From positions 1 to 64,000 of the forward strand of contig CADBVZ010000006.1 in the NCBI GenBank assembly GCA_902798285.1: a stretch of 64,000 bases of DNA. Reading direction: 5' to 3'. The notes below the pieces were generated by a model. That model was given only the letters and a program-made list of their open reading frames with translations. It ran no database searches and had not been told where the DNA came from. The stretch comes from an uncultured Prevotella sp. Its GTDB lineage: Bacteria > Bacteroidota > Bacteroidia > Bacteroidales > Bacteroidaceae. A program made the translations under genes and the position numbers. Of this stretch, positions 32,352 to 42,626 are shown piece by piece (the first letter of the stretch is position 1; every line of letters starts with the position of its first letter).

Positions 32352-34898
32352 TTAATTGCGAAAAACCAGACCTTCGCCAAACTCATCGATGATGATTGGT
32401 TTGGTGCGATCCACCTCATCGGCCAGGAGTTTCTTCGAGAGATCGTTCAGCACGTACTGCTGAATGGCTCGCTTCACGGGACGGGCTCCATAATCCGGAT
32501 CGTAACCCTCCTCAGCCAGGTAGTTGATGGCCTGAGGCGTACACTCCAGACGGATGCCCTGCGGCTCCAGCATGTCCGTCACCTTCTTCATCTGCAGACG
32601 AACCACGTCGGCAATCTGTTCCTTCGTCAACGGGGTGAAGGTGATGATCTCATCGATACGGTTCAGGAACTCGGGGCGCATGGTAGCACGAAGCTGTTCA
32701 CGCGTGGCGTTCGAGGTCATGATGATGATGGTGTTCTTGAAGTTGGCTGTACGACCCTTATTGTCTGTCAGTCGACCATCATCGAGCACCTGCAACAGGA
32801 TGTTGAATACATCCGGATGGGCCTTCTCGATCTCATCGAACAATACCACTGAGTAGGGCTTACGGCGCACAGCCTCTGTGAGCTGACCACCCTCGTCGTA
32901 ACCTACGTATCCCGGAGGTGCACCAATCAGACGAGACACACTGTACTTCTCCTGATACTCACTCATATCGATACGCGTCATCATCGTCTCATCGTTAAAC
33001 AGATAGTCGGCCAGTGTCTTGGCGAGCTCCGTCTTACCCACACCCGTGGTGCCGAGGAAGATAAACGAGGCAATGGGTCGCTTAGGATCCTGCAGACCAG
33101 CACGAGATCTGCGAACTGCGTCTGAGACAGCCGTAATGGCCTCCTCCTGACCAATCACACGCTTATGCAGTTCCTCCTCCAGATGGAGCAGTTTCTCGCG
33201 TTCACTCTGCATCATACGCGTTACAGGAATACCCGTCCAGCGCGATACAACTTCTGCGATATCATCAGCCGTCACCTCCTCACGAACGAGTGAATCGCCA
33301 TTCTGGGCGGTAGCCAGCTGCTGTTGGATGGCCTTGATATCATCTTCAAGGGCCTTCAGTTTGGAGTAGCGTATCTCAGCCACCTTACCATAGTCGCCCT
33401 CGCGCTCTGCACGCTCAGCCTCCAGCTTTAGGTTCTCCATCTCCTGTTTGTCCTGCTGGATCTTGTTAATCAGCTGGCGCTCACCCTCCCACTTGGCACG
33501 GAACTGGGTTTCTTGCTCTCGCAACTCGGCGATTTCTCGCTCGAGTTGTTCGAGCTTAGAGGTGAGAGGTGAGGGGTTAGAGGTGAGAGAAATGTCTGAG
33601 GCAGGGATTTCTCGCTTGATGCTCTCGCGCTCAATTTCCAATTGTGCGAGCTTTCTAGTAATCTCATCCAGCTCCTCTGGTACAGAGTCACGCTCCATGC
33701 GCAGTTTGGCTGCTGCCTCGTCCATCAGGTCGATGGCTTTATCGGGCAAGAATCGCTCTGAGATATAACGCTCTGAGAGTTGTACAGCTGCGATACAGGC
33801 ATCATCCTGAATCCTCACCTTATGATGGTTTTCGTAGCGCTCCTTCAAGCCTCGCAGAATCGAGATGGCCGAGAGCTCATCAGGCTCATCCACCATCACC
33901 GTCTGGAATCGGCGCTCCAGGGCCTTATCCTTCTCGAAATACTTCTGATACTCATTGAGGGTGGTAGCACCAATGGCTCTAAGTTCACCACGCGCCAGGG
34001 CAGGTTTTAGGATGTTGGCAGCATCCATGGCACCCTCGCCACCACCAGCACCTACCAGCGTGTGGATCTCGTCGATAAACAGGATGATGCGTCCTTCAGC
34101 CTTCGTCACCTCATTGATGACGCTCTTCAGGCGCTCCTCGAACTCACCCTTGTACTTCGCACCAGCCACCAGCGCACCCATGTCGAGCGAGTACACCTGC
34201 TTGTCCTTCAGGTTCTCAGGCACATCGCCACGCACGATACGACCTGCCAGACCTTCTACGATGGCTGTCTTACCAGTACCTGGTTCACCGATCAGAATCG
34301 GGTTGTTCTTCGTACGGCGCGAGAGAATCTGCAACAATCGGCGAATCTCATCGTCACGACCAATCACAGGGTCGAGTTTACCTTGGCGCGCCAGATCCAC
34401 CAGGTTCTTGGCGTACTTCTCCAAACTCTGGTAGTTATCATCCGCGCTTTGCGATTGCACCTTCTGTCCCTGGCGCAGCTCCTGAATGGCCTTCGCCATC
34501 TCCTTCTCCGTGCAACCAGCGTCCTTCATGATGCGTGAGGCTGTAGAGTTAACGCTCAACAGGGCCTGCAACACAGGCTCTACTGATACAAACTCGTCGC
34601 CACCCTTCTGGGCTGTCTCCTGCGCACGCACGAGTACATTATTACTATCACTTGAGAGATACGGTTGTCCGCCCTGAACACGTGGCAGGTGTTTCAGTTC
34701 CTGATCCACAAGCAGTTCTATCTGCTGGGCGTTCACACCGAGTTTCTGGAAGATGAAGTTTGTGACGTCCTTCGCCTTCTCCAATATACCTTTCAGTATA
34801 TGTACAGGTTCTATCACCTGCTGACCGTTCATCTGGGCCGCATTCACCGCTGCCTGAACAGCCTCTTGTGCTTTGATTGTAAATTTGTCGAGTGTCAT
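32352..34898 (-). CDS. clpB: ClpB disaggregase with insertion in the middle domain
   Basis: The protein has 848 residues from ATG 34898, preceded by a strong AAGGAGG Shine-Dalgarno sequence, unusual in this phylum. It has a Clp N domain (1-145), first AAA domain with Walker A GEPGTGKT at 204-211, coiled-coil middle domain (about 395-535) and second AAA domain with GTTGVGKT at 616-623. It resolves protein aggregates with DnaK. Residues about 432-448 ([11 protein letters not shown]) come from the 7-nt repeat at 33556-33590 and sit in the middle domain, where DnaK contact and regulation occur. Confidence 0.95.
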   Translation of the reverse strand: MTLDKFTIKAQEAVQAAVNAAQMNGQQVIEPVHILKGILEKAKDVTNFIFQKLGVNAQQIELLVDQELKHLPRVQGGQPYLSSDSNNVLVRAQETAQKGGDEFVSVEPVLQALLSVNSTASRIMKDAGCTEKEMAKAIQELRQGQKVQSQSADDNYQSLEKYAKNLVDLARQGKLDPVIGRDDEIRRLLQILSRRTKNNPILIGEPGTGKTAIVEGLAGRIVRGDVPENLKDKQVYSLDMGALVAGAKYKGEFEERLKSVINEVTKAEGRIILFIDEIHTLVGAGGGEGAMDAANILKPALARGELRAIGATTLNEYQKYFEKDKALERRFQTVMVDEPDELSAISILRGLKERYENHHKVRIQDDACIAAVQLSERYISERFLPDKAIDLMDEAAAKLRMERDSVPEELDEITRKLAQLEIERESIKREIPASDISLTSNPSPLTSKLEQLEREIAELREQETQFRAKWEGERQLINKIQQDKQEMENLKLEAERAEREGDYGKVAEIRYSKLKALEDDIKAIQQQLATAQNGDSLVREEVTADDIAEVVSRWTGIPVTRMMQSEREKLLHLEEELHKRVIGQEEAITAVSDAVRRSRAGLQDPKRPIASFIFLGTTGVGKTELAKTLADYLFNDETMMTRIDMSEYQEKYSVSRLIGAPPGYVGYDEGGQLTEAVRRKPYSVVLFDEIEKAHPDVFNILLQVLDDGRLTDNKGRTANFKNTIIIMTSNATREQLRATMRPEFLNRIDEIITFTPLTKEQIADVVRLQMKKVTDMLEPQGIRLECTPQAINYLAEEGYDPDYGARPVKRAIQQYVLNDLSKKLLADEVDRTKPIIIDEFGEGLVFRN
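33556..33590 (-). repeat. 7-nt tandem repeat (SPLTS type) in clpB
   Basis: On the coding strand CTCTCACCTCTAACC-type units, read [11 protein letters not shown]. Confidence 0.8.
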
Positions 34899-34922
34899 AT
34901 CTTTGTCCTCCTTATATAAATT

Positions 34923-34951
34923 ATTCACTAATCACTATTCACTATTCACTC
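34923..34951. repeat. TTCACTA 7-nt repeat upstream of clpB
   Basis: TTCACTA, ATCACTA, TTCACTA, TTCACTC in tandem in the clpB leader region. Confidence 0.6.
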
Positions 34952-35032
34952 AAACAAGAGTCGTGCCTACATGATAGATGCCGACAAATTGTCGTAACAA
35001 TCTGCCGTTTTGTCGGTTGTTTCAACAAAGAA

Positions 35033-37036
35033 TCAGAGCAATTGGTCCAAATCGACAGACAGGCCGATGTTGAAGGTGGTGCCTGTGGTCAGAGGAGAAC
35101 AATAATGATATGACTTAGGCTTATAGTTGAAGAGGTTGTCGATGGCTGTGTTCACACGGATGCCTCGCCAGATGTGGTGCTGAAGCATCAGTTTCCAGAT
35201 GGTGTAACCCTGATCCACGTCCTTGTCGCCCGATTGTGGCTTACCCTGATGACGACCGGAGATGGCTGCATCGAGGGCATAATAGCGTGAGAACCGGTGT
35301 TCGTAGCCCAGGCGCCAGGTCATGGAGCTTGTACGGGGTTGGTAGAAGTCGGAGTAATAGACGTCGCCCGTCTCCTTTATCCACGAGTAGTTCAGTCTGA
35401 GCGACAACCCACAATCCCAGATGTGTCCCAGACTGGCATCGATACCCCACACCGTCACACCGTCTTCGTTCCAGTAGAGCGCACTCTCCATACCGTCGAT
35501 CTCTGGTCCGGCGATGGTGGTGATGCGCTTGTCGAAGATGTTACAGTAGCCCATGAGGGTGAAGTTATAGCGTCCGTCCAGGAATCCACTGTTACGGATA
35601 CGGTTCGTACGTTCTATGGCGAGGTTGAAGTTGTTGCTCTTCTCGGGCTTCAGGTCGGGGTTGCCAACGATCATATAGCCCATGTTTCCCATGTCGAAGT
35701 ACATGTACATCTCCTTGAGCGTGGGGGCACGGAAACCACTGGCGTAGTTGGCCCGGAAGGTCATCCAGGGGAATTTATACACGATGGCGAGGCGTTCGGT
35801 CAGTGCCTTCTGCGATGAGGCCGAGAAGTAGTCGTAGCGCACGCTTCCCACCACGTTCAGCTGGTCGGTGATGTTCCAGTCGAACTGGGCATAGCCGTCG
35901 ATGTTGTCCTGTGAGTGACTCTCGTTGTCAACGAACTGATAGGTCGAGAGGTAGTCGTTCATGTAGTCGGCCCCGAGGATGAGGTTGTTCTTGCCGAACG
36001 TATGACTGTAGAGGGCGTGCACCACGTGCTGTCGGTTGGTGTAGTCGTGGTCGTGGGTGCGTGTGCCGTCTGGCATGTAGTTGGCCTTGTCGTATTGGTC
36101 GTAGGCGTACGACAGTTCCAGATGCCGGTTGTGGTCCCAGTTGTACCTGCCCTTCAGACCTCCAGTATAGCCGTTGAAGTGGTAGTCGTAGGTGTCGCGC
36201 TCGCTGGTACGGAAGAAGTAGCCACCTCGCCCGATGAGCGTCAGATGATCCGTAGCGCGCCAGGTGAGTCGCTCCTTGACGTTGTAGGTCTTCTGACCGT
36301 AGAGTCGGCTGAGGTCAGAGTTGTCGTTCAATACCGACTCGTCGTAAGGCAGTCCCTTGGCCTTCTTCAACAGCTCCAGGGCGATCTCCTCGGCTGTGTG
36401 TGCCTTCGGCAGGTCTACAGGGTCGATCTTCGTATGCTGGAAGCTGGTCTGCGAGTTCCATTTCTGGGTGTTGAACGAGAAGCTGGCCCCGTTGCGCCAT
36501 TCGTGTCCGAAGGTGTTGTAGCGCGTGTTCACATTGGCCGTCCAGGGTTCCAGGTTCTCGCGCGAGATGATGTTGACGACGCCTCCCACGGCATTCGAGC
36601 CATAGAGGGCCGACGAGGCTCCCTTCACGATCTCGATACGTCCCACGTTGTCGAGGTTCAGTCGGTTGTAGTCCGTGTTGTCCATCGTCTCGCCTGCCAG
36701 TCGCTCGCCGTCGACGAGGAAGAGCACGGCGTTGCCTCCGAACCCACTCATGTTCAACGAGGTCTCCTGACTCATGGCCAGTCCGAACTCCAGTCCGGGA
36801 ATCTCCTGCGTCAGCATCTCCTGAATGTTCGTCGCATCCGTGAGCTTGATGTCGTGGAGCGTGATCAGTCGCGTCACTACGGGGGCGTCTTTCAGGGTCT
36901 TGGGCGAGTGGGTAGCCGTCACCACGATGGGCTCCAGCTCTACGGAGTCACGGAACGACTGTGCAGAGATACTGATAGCTGGCATAGTCCACACCATGCC
37001 AGCCAACAGGTAGTACTTCAAGCGCGCTTTCACCAT
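35033..37036 (-). CDS. TonB-dependent outer-membrane receptor
   Basis: The protein has 667 residues with signal peptide ending near AISISAQ. The plug domain (about 35-150) has PIVVTATHSPKTL (TonB box region), QEIPGLEFGLAMS and ASSALYGSNAVGGVVNII. The 22-strand barrel ends VDLDQLL with an aromatic-poor final strand. The size and plug resemble heme, cobalamin or siderophore receptors (BtuB/HmuR group) rather than SusC. It is the last gene of the minus-strand operon and starts 3 nt after the calycin-like lipoprotein. The ligand is not evident. Confidence 0.82.
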   Translation of the reverse strand: MVKARLKYYLLAGMVWTMPAISISAQSFRDSVELEPIVVTATHSPKTLKDAPVVTRLITLHDIKLTDATNIQEMLTQEIPGLEFGLAMSQETSLNMSGFGGNAVLFLVDGERLAGETMDNTDYNRLNLDNVGRIEIVKGASSALYGSNAVGGVVNIISRENLEPWTANVNTRYNTFGHEWRNGASFSFNTQKWNSQTSFQHTKIDPVDLPKAHTAEEIALELLKKAKGLPYDESVLNDNSDLSRLYGQKTYNVKERLTWRATDHLTLIGRGGYFFRTSERDTYDYHFNGYTGGLKGRYNWDHNRHLELSYAYDQYDKANYMPDGTRTHDHDYTNRQHVVHALYSHTFGKNNLILGADYMNDYLSTYQFVDNESHSQDNIDGYAQFDWNITDQLNVVGSVRYDYFSASSQKALTERLAIVYKFPWMTFRANYASGFRAPTLKEMYMYFDMGNMGYMIVGNPDLKPEKSNNFNLAIERTNRIRNSGFLDGRYNFTLMGYCNIFDKRITTIAGPEIDGMESALYWNEDGVTVWGIDASLGHIWDCGLSLRLNYSWIKETGDVYYSDFYQPRTSSMTWRLGYEHRFSRYYALDAAISGRHQGKPQSGDKDVDQGYTIWKLMLQHHIWRGIRVNTAIDNLFNYKPKSYHYCSPLTTGTTFNIGLSVDLDQLL

Positions 37037-37039
37037 TTA

Positions 37040-37540
37040 TTACTTGTTGCCCGTGAAGGTGGTGGCCATAGCAAATGGCATATTGCCGTACTTCAATGAG
37101 AACGTCACGACCACCGTCTTGTCGCTGTACACAACAGTCACGTCACTCACAGTATAGGCTTTGTCTTCGCCTTTGGCATTCTTCGTCGTACCACTATACG
37201 ATGCGAGCTTACCCATAATGGTATTGCCGCTCTTGGACAGCGTGATACCCTTGATAGGGAATGAGGGGATGGTCATCATGCCTCCCATGCCTAATTCTGG
37301 GACAGTAATGTCGATAGAGGTGTCCGTGGCTTTGGTAAGCACATAGGTCTTGGTCTCGTTCGACGACTCCTCGTTGTCAACTATGACGATTTCGTTACCT
37401 GCATACGTCCCTGCCAATTGGTCTGCTACGGGAGTCTCGGGCGCATCATCGTCACTACTACTGCATGAACTCATTCCACAGACGAAGGCCATCGCAGCCA
37501 TCGTCATCATCATAAAACTTTTAATTTTCATCATTTTCAT
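37040..37540 (-). CDS. calycin-like beta-barrel lipoprotein
   Basis: The protein has 166 residues with a lipoprotein signal and lipobox GMSSC (cysteine near 26), then a SSSDDD spacer typical of surface lipoproteins. The rest is beta-rich: ADQLAGTYAGNEIV, the two-strand repeats ITLSKSGNTIMGKL and VTFSLKYG, in line with the Calycin_like family of Bacteroidetes. It probably binds the ligand of the receptor encoded 3 nt downstream. Confidence 0.7.
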   Translation of the reverse strand: MKMMKIKSFMMMTMAAMAFVCGMSSCSSSDDDAPETPVADQLAGTYAGNEIVIVDNEESSNETKTYVLTKATDTSIDITVPELGMGGMMTIPSFPIKGITLSKSGNTIMGKLASYSGTTKNAKGEDKAYTVSDVTVVYSDKTVVVTFSLKYGNMPFAMATTFTGNK

Positions 37541-37564
37541 TTTTACATTATTACATTTACATTG

Positions 37565-38347
37565 TCATTTCAGTTGTTGTGTTGTGTAATCGTATTCCGA
37601 TCCGTAGGCACTGTGGGGAATGCTGAAGACGATGATCATCAACAGCACGGCCAGGGCGACCACCCACTTGTTGTACTTCCACTTCAACGTGGCCACAGCT
37701 GCAAGAAACGCGACAAACGCGATGAGCGTCTTGTTGTCCGTCAGGTCGGTGCCGTAGGGGAATCCAGCCCACCAGGGTCCGAACGCCACATGCTGTACCA
37801 TCGGCCCGAGGATGAAACCTCCGACAAAGAGCGTTGCCACTGTGATCCAGAGCCACTTCTTGTAGGTCTTGCCCGTGATGACCAGCAGGAAGGTGTAGAC
37901 GGCAAACAGCATGGCTCCGAACATCAGCAGGATGTGGGGGATCAGGACCGAGGCAGGCACGTCGTTACGGAAACGTATCACCAGGGGCTCGTCGGCAGGG
38001 TAGTCCTTCCACCCGGCTGTGATGTAATACTGCAACTTGCCTCCGACGGGCTGTACGGGCAAGACTGCCTGCAGGTCGCCCTCATGATAGGTGAAGTCCA
38101 CCGTCGTATATTTCTCCGAGGTCGGATAACGACGGTAGTGCAACTGTGCCTTGGCTCTCGAGTCGACACCCTTGATCGTGATGACCTCATCTTGTTGAAC
38201 CCCACTTCTGGGCAGTTTCAGCTTGTAGGGTTTTCCATTCAGTTCGACGGTCACTTTCTGGGGGTAGGTGGGACCGGTCATACGCTGGTATACGCTTAAT
38301 ACCAGGGTGATGACAATCGCTAACAGCCAATAGAGGGATTTCTTCAT
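37565..38347 (-). CDS. membrane protein with periplasmic beta domain, unknown function
   Basis: The protein has 260 residues: one N-terminal membrane helix (about 5-21), a periplasmic beta-rich region (30-125), then four helices (about 132-152, 163-183, 205-220, 226-243). No family is recognised. It is translationally coupled to the M28 peptidase (ATGA overlap) and followed by the lipoprotein and receptor, so it may belong to the same uptake system. Confidence 0.6.
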   Translation of the reverse strand: MKKSLYWLLAIVITLVLSVYQRMTGPTYPQKVTVELNGKPYKLKLPRSGVQQDEVITIKGVDSRAKAQLHYRRYPTSEKYTTVDFTYHEGDLQAVLPVQPVGGKLQYYITAGWKDYPADEPLVIRFRNDVPASVLIPHILLMFGAMLFAVYTFLLVITGKTYKKWLWITVATLFVGGFILGPMVQHVAFGPWWAGFPYGTDLTDNKTLIAFVAFLAAVATLKWKYNKWVVALAVLLMIIVFSIPHSAYGSEYDYTTQQLK

Positions 38348-39615
38348 CTGACGGGGGGAGTTAAGTGAACTTCAAACGTCATGATCTCTTCGTCACGGAG
38401 CACCTTCACGGGGATGGTGGTGCCTGCCTTGAGCTCAGCCAGACGTTCCATATATTCGTTGATATCCTTCACGGGCTTGCCGTCGATCTCCTGGATGATG
38501 TCGCCACTACGGATACCTGCATTATGCGCAGGCTTGCCTGCCACCACGATGTCGGCACGCAGACCGGGCTTGGTGCTGGCGCCCATCACGTCGGGCATCA
38601 GTCCCAGCGTCACCTTGAATTTGGCGTGCTTCATCGTCTGCGTGCTGGGCACGTTGATATAGTCGGGAGCCTGGGGCTGGCTGGCCAGTCGGCTGACGAG
38701 CTCCTTGGTGTAGTCGAAGGTCTGCTGCATACCGTCGTAGTTCAGGGTCGAGGGCACGTCGGCAGGCGTGTGATACTCCATGTGGCCACCCGTTGTGAGG
38801 AAGAGCACGGGGATGTCGACGGCCACGAACGATGCCTGGTCGCTGGGGCCATAGCCGTCGGGGACGCAACTCACGTGCAGGTTCTGCGCTTCGGCAATCT
38901 CCTCAGCCAACGCCTTGAAACCGGAGCTCGTGCCTGTGCCCGACACACTCAGGGCGTTGTCGCGCATACGTCCCACCATGTCCAGATTCACCATCGCCAC
39001 GATACCTTTCACGCTGTCGGGGAGGTTTCGGCGTTGACGGTTGTCGTGCTTTAGCCATTCCAGGAACTGCTTCGAACCGACGAGGCCCTGCTCCTCTGCT
39101 CCGAAGAACATGAAGACGAGGCTTCGGGGCGAGCGTGCCTTCTTGAAATACTTGGCCAGTTCGAGCACCACGGCATCACCACTGGCATTATCGTCGGCAC
39201 CGGGGTGTACGCCCAGCGTGTCAGGACGGCGAGAGCCTGATCCCTGTCCTCCCATGCCCAGATGGTCGTAGTGCGAACCCACCACGATGTATTCGTGCTT
39301 CAGGCGCTTGTCCTTGCCGGGGATCACGGCGATGATGTTGTGTGTGGTTACCTTTTTCTCGGTCTTGCCGTAGGTGAAGTCCTGGAAGAAAGCCTTCTCC
39401 TTCTTGGCCTTCACGACGGGCTTGAGCTTCAGCTGACGCAGTTTTTCGACGATGAACGTCGAGGCGAGCGTGTCGCCCTTACTACCAGGGAATCGTCCTC
39501 CCAGCTCCTGCGACGCCAGATATTCCACCGCCTGGCGCATATCCTCCTGCCTCTGGGCAAAGCTCTCCATCGCCAGCCCAACAGCCACTATAATTAATAA
39601 TGTGTATTTCCTCAT
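38344..39615 (-). CDS. M28-family zinc peptidase with PDZ domain
   Basis: The protein has 423 residues from ATG 39615; the upstream TTG at 39624 is less likely. Signal peptide ends at SFAQ. Zinc ligands are visible: SHYDH, GADDNASG, EEQG, LDMVG and the final HTPAD. A PDZ domain fills about 325-410 (GIRSGDIIQEIDGKPV). It is an exported aminopeptidase-like enzyme, first gene of a four-gene operon that ends in a TonB receptor. The PDZ fusion suggests regulated or docked activity. Confidence 0.88.
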   Translation of the reverse strand: MRKYTLLIIVAVGLAMESFAQRQEDMRQAVEYLASQELGGRFPGSKGDTLASTFIVEKLRQLKLKPVVKAKKEKAFFQDFTYGKTEKKVTTHNIIAVIPGKDKRLKHEYIVVGSHYDHLGMGGQGSGSRRPDTLGVHPGADDNASGDAVVLELAKYFKKARSPRSLVFMFFGAEEQGLVGSKQFLEWLKHDNRQRRNLPDSVKGIVAMVNLDMVGRMRDNALSVSGTGTSSGFKALAEEIAEAQNLHVSCVPDGYGPSDQASFVAVDIPVLFLTTGGHMEYHTPADVPSTLNYDGMQQTFDYTKELVSRLASQPQAPDYINVPSTQTMKHAKFKVTLGLMPDVMGASTKPGLRADIVVAGKPAHNAGIRSGDIIQEIDGKPVKDINEYMERLAELKAGTTIPVKVLRDEEIMTFEVHLTPPVR

Positions 39616-39643
39616 CAATCTCAATCGATTTTATTTCCGGCTG

Positions 39644-39674
39644 CAAAGGTACAACGTTTTTCCCACTCCCGCAA
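39644..39674 (-). promoter_or_regulatory. promoter of the M28-receptor operon
   Basis: On the minus strand TTG (39672-39674), 20 nt, TACCTTTG (39644-39651). Confidence 0.65.
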
Positions 39675-39719
39675 TCCCAATTTATGGGGATTTTTTACAC
39701 ACGAGGTACGTGAATACAC

Positions 39720-39754
39720 AATAATCCCCCGCTCGCGTGAGTGGGGGATTATTG
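39720..39754. terminator. terminator of the GH94 gene
   Basis: AATAATCCCCC and GGGGGATTATT with a GCTC/GAGT inner stem. It lies just after the GH94 stop and before the next promoter. Confidence 0.8.
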
Positions 39755-39761
39755 TTTGAAT

Positions 39762-42269
39762 TTACATCGTGACCTCTACAGTGTGCTTGCCAGCGGAGTA
39801 GGGAATCACCGTGCCGGCGATGGGCTGGCCGTCGAGGATGATGGTCTTCACGCCCTTCTGCTGGCCGTTCGGATGGATGGTGATCTCATAGTCAGCCTCG
39901 CGGAACTTACGATTCACAGTGTAATCGGTGGCAGTCTCGGGCAGACAGGGATCAATGCGGATACCATCATAGTCGGGTTTGATACCGAGGATGAACTCTG
40001 AAACAGTGTACCACATCCAGGCTGCGGTACCTGTGAGCCATGAGTTCTTACCCTCGCCAGGCTTGAAGGCATCCTTACCTGCTACCATCTGACAGTTCAC
40101 ATAAGGCTCTACCTTATGCAGCGTCTGGTATTTCTCCTCCACGTAAGAGGGGAGGATCTTGGCGTAATGGCTCCAGGCATCGTTACCACGACCTGCGAGA
40201 CACTCACCAATGATAACCCAAGGATTGTTGTGGCAGAAGATACCTGCGTTCTCCTTGTAGCCCTCAGGATAAGAAGAGATTTCACCATATTCGTAGATGT
40301 ACTTCGAGAAGGCGGGGTTGTTCAATACCATACCATGCTCGCACTCGAGGTACTTCTTGCAAGAATCCAATGACTTGGCTACCATACCATCCTCAGCACC
40401 GATCTCAGCCATGGTACACCAGCCCTGTGACTCGATGAAGATCTTGGCCTCTTCGCACTCTTTAGAGCCGATCTTACGACCATAGAAGTCGTAAGCGCGG
40501 AGATACCACTCGCCATCCCAGCCGTGTTTCTTCACAGCGTCGATCATGGCATCCACAGCCTGCTGCATTCTTTCGGCTTCTTTTTTATAATCAACACAGA
40601 GGCCCTGAGATACAGAGGCTTTATTATCACTCTGTTTCTCTGTATCTCTGTGTTCAGCTAAATGGTTACACAGGGCTACGTAGTCCTTACCTGTTACTAC
40701 GAACAGACCGGCGATCATGAGGCTCTCGGCCTTGGTGCCTTCAGAGACGTTCTCAGTGGTCTGGAAGCTCTCGTTAGGATCCCAAGAGAAGCAGTTGAGG
40801 TTGAGACAGTCGTTCCAGTCAGCACGTCCGATGAGTGGCAGCATGTGGGGACCCAGGTTCTTGATGACATGATCCATCGAGATCTTGAGGTGCTCGAAGA
40901 GGGTGACCTCAGAGCCTGGCTGGTTGTCGAAGGGTACCATCTCGTCGAGGATGGAGAAGTCGCCTGTCTCCTTGATATAAGCCACTGTACCGAAAATGAG
41001 CCAGCAGGGGTCATCGTTGAAGCCACCACCAATGTCGTTGTTGCCACGCTTGGTGAGGGGCTGGTACTGGTGATAGCATCCACCATCGGGGAACTGGGTG
41101 GAAGCGATATCGATAATGCGCTGACGAGCGCGTGGTGGAATCTGATGAACGAAGCCCACAAGGTCCTGATTGGAATCGCGGAAGCCCATGCCACGACCTA
41201 CGCCACTCTCGAAGAACGATGCTGAACGAGAGAAGTTGAAGGTAACCATGCACTGGTACTGGTTCCAGATGTTGACCATGCGATCGAGCTTGTCGTTTCC
41301 CGTGCGCACCTTATAGATATTAAGGAGGTTATCCCAGAGGGCGTTCAATTCAGCGAAAGCCTTGTCGACTTTCTCGGTAGTATCGAGCTCACCAATCAGG
41401 GCGTGAGCCTTGTCCTTGTTGATGACCTGAGGGGCAGAGAACTTCTTATCCTGCTCGTTTTCGATGTAACCCAGCAGGAACACGAAGTCCTTCGACTCGC
41501 CTGGCTTCAGGGTAACCTCGATATAATGAGAGGCGATGGGGCTCCAACCATGGGCATGAGAGTTGCGAGGCTTGCCCTCCATCACGGCCTGAGGATCAGC
41601 AAACTCGTTGTAAAGACCTACGAAGGTCTCACGATCAGTATCGAAGCCCTGAATGGGGGCATTCACATGATAGAACGCATAATGGTTACGGCGCTCGCGA
41701 TACTCCGTCTTGTGATAAATAGTAGAACCCTCGATCTCCACCTCTCCTGTAGAGAAATTACGCTGGAAGTTCTCCATATCGGTAGCAGCATTCCAGAGAC
41801 ACCACTCCTCGAACGAGAAGAGCTTCAGGCTCTTGGTCTCGCTTGACTCGTTCTTCAGGGTGAGCTTCTGTACCTCGCACCACTTCTTCAGGGGTACAAA
41901 GAACAATACGCTGGCCTCGACGCCATTCTTCTTACCCGTGATGCGGGTGTAGCTCATGCCATGACGGCACTCGTAGAAATCGAGTGGGGTCTTGCAGGGC
42001 TTCCAACCTGGATTCCAAACGGTATCGCCATCCTTGATGTAGAAATAGCGTCCACCATTGTCCATGGGCACGTTGTTGTAGCGATAACGCGTGATACGGC
42101 GGAACTTGGCGTCCTTGTAGAAGCTGTAGCCACCAGCGGTGTTAGAAATGAGTGAGAAGAAATCCTCGTTGCCCAGGTAATTGATCCAAGGCCAAGGAGT
42201 CTGCGGGTCAGTAATCACATACTCGCGATGCTGGTCGTCAAAATGACCATAACGTTTCTGTTGTTCCAT
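39762..42269 (-). CDS. GH94 phosphorylase (cellobiose phosphorylase-like) with insertion
   Basis: The protein has 835 residues and no signal peptide, so cytoplasmic. The N-terminal beta-sandwich begins [16 protein letters not shown]. The catalytic barrel has [16 protein letters not shown] with the acid aspartate, [14 protein letters not shown], and [11 protein letters not shown]. It phosphorolyses a beta-glucoside disaccharide to glucose-1-phosphate plus sugar; cellobiose is most likely but chitobiose or similar cannot be excluded. Residues about 538-559 are encoded by the ACAGAGAT octamer repeat and have no counterpart in the family. It is divergent from a SusC/SusD pair. Confidence 0.85.
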   Translation of the reverse strand: MEQQKRYGHFDDQHREYVITDPQTPWPWINYLGNEDFFSLISNTAGGYSFYKDAKFRRITRYRYNNVPMDNGGRYFYIKDGDTVWNPGWKPCKTPLDFYECRHGMSYTRITGKKNGVEASVLFFVPLKKWCEVQKLTLKNESSETKSLKLFSFEEWCLWNAATDMENFQRNFSTGEVEIEGSTIYHKTEYRERRNHYAFYHVNAPIQGFDTDRETFVGLYNEFADPQAVMEGKPRNSHAHGWSPIASHYIEVTLKPGESKDFVFLLGYIENEQDKKFSAPQVINKDKAHALIGELDTTEKVDKAFAELNALWDNLLNIYKVRTGNDKLDRMVNIWNQYQCMVTFNFSRSASFFESGVGRGMGFRDSNQDLVGFVHQIPPRARQRIIDIASTQFPDGGCYHQYQPLTKRGNNDIGGGFNDDPCWLIFGTVAYIKETGDFSILDEMVPFDNQPGSEVTLFEHLKISMDHVIKNLGPHMLPLIGRADWNDCLNLNCFSWDPNESFQTTENVSEGTKAESLMIAGLFVVTGKDYVALCNHLAEHRDTEKQSDNKASVSQGLCVDYKKEAERMQQAVDAMIDAVKKHGWDGEWYLRAYDFYGRKIGSKECEEAKIFIESQGWCTMAEIGAEDGMVAKSLDSCKKYLECEHGMVLNNPAFSKYIYEYGEISSYPEGYKENAGIFCHNNPWVIIGECLAGRGNDAWSHYAKILPSYVEEKYQTLHKVEPYVNCQMVAGKDAFKPGEGKNSWLTGTAAWMWYTVSEFILGIKPDYDGIRIDPCLPETATDYTVNRKFREADYEITIHPNGQQKGVKTIILDGQPIAGTVIPYSAGKHTVEVTM
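40593..40654 (-). repeat. ACAGAGAT octamer inverted repeat, copy 2, inside GH94
   Basis: The arms AACACAGAG and CTCTGTGTT and the octamer spacing match copy 1. In the gene it is read as [10 protein letters not shown] and on. Confidence 0.85.
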
Positions 42270-42373
42270 ATTTGTTGAATAGTTATAATTGTTTTGTATT
42301 TATTGGCGGACAAGGACAGTGCAAGCCGAATGCAATCAAGTTTGCTTGAATTGCTGAGGCGCAGCCTGTTCTC

Positions 42374-42425
42374 GCGGGCGAATCCCATTCGCCCGCAAAG
42401 ATACAAACATATTCCGAAACAGCAA
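42374..42425 (-). promoter_or_regulatory. GH94 promoter with 5' hairpin
   Basis: On the minus strand TTG (42423-42425), 19 nt, TATCTTTG (42396-42403). A perfect 10-bp hairpin, GCGGGCGAAT/ATTCGCCCGC at 42374-42396, begins at the last base of the minus-7 element, as in the rbr and flavodiiron promoters. The leader is about 120 nt. Confidence 0.65.
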
Positions 42426-42507
42426 AGATTTTTGCCAAACTTTTCTTGGCTAAATTGTATAAACTGCTAAAAAAGTACCATGAATTGCTAATTTTTTATT
42501 ATTTTAT

Positions 42508-42537
42508 TTGTTTTTTAGGAATATTTTTATACCTTTG
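42508..42537 (+). promoter_or_regulatory. promoter of the susC-susD pair
   Basis: TTG at 42508-42510, 19 nt, TACCTTTG at 42530-42537. Leader of about 85 nt. The 42270-42626 gap holds only this and the divergent GH94 promoter. Confidence 0.7.
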
Positions 42538-42626
42538 CACCTTTGAAGACTCTTTATTGGGGTAGAAGATTTTGATAATACAGGCAACTATATTACTAAT
42601 TAATTCATAAATTAATAACAAAAGAG

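Noticed and set aside
35915-37099. 394-codon plus-strand frame
   Set aside because: Antisense to the TonB receptor, valine-rich shadow composition, no motif.
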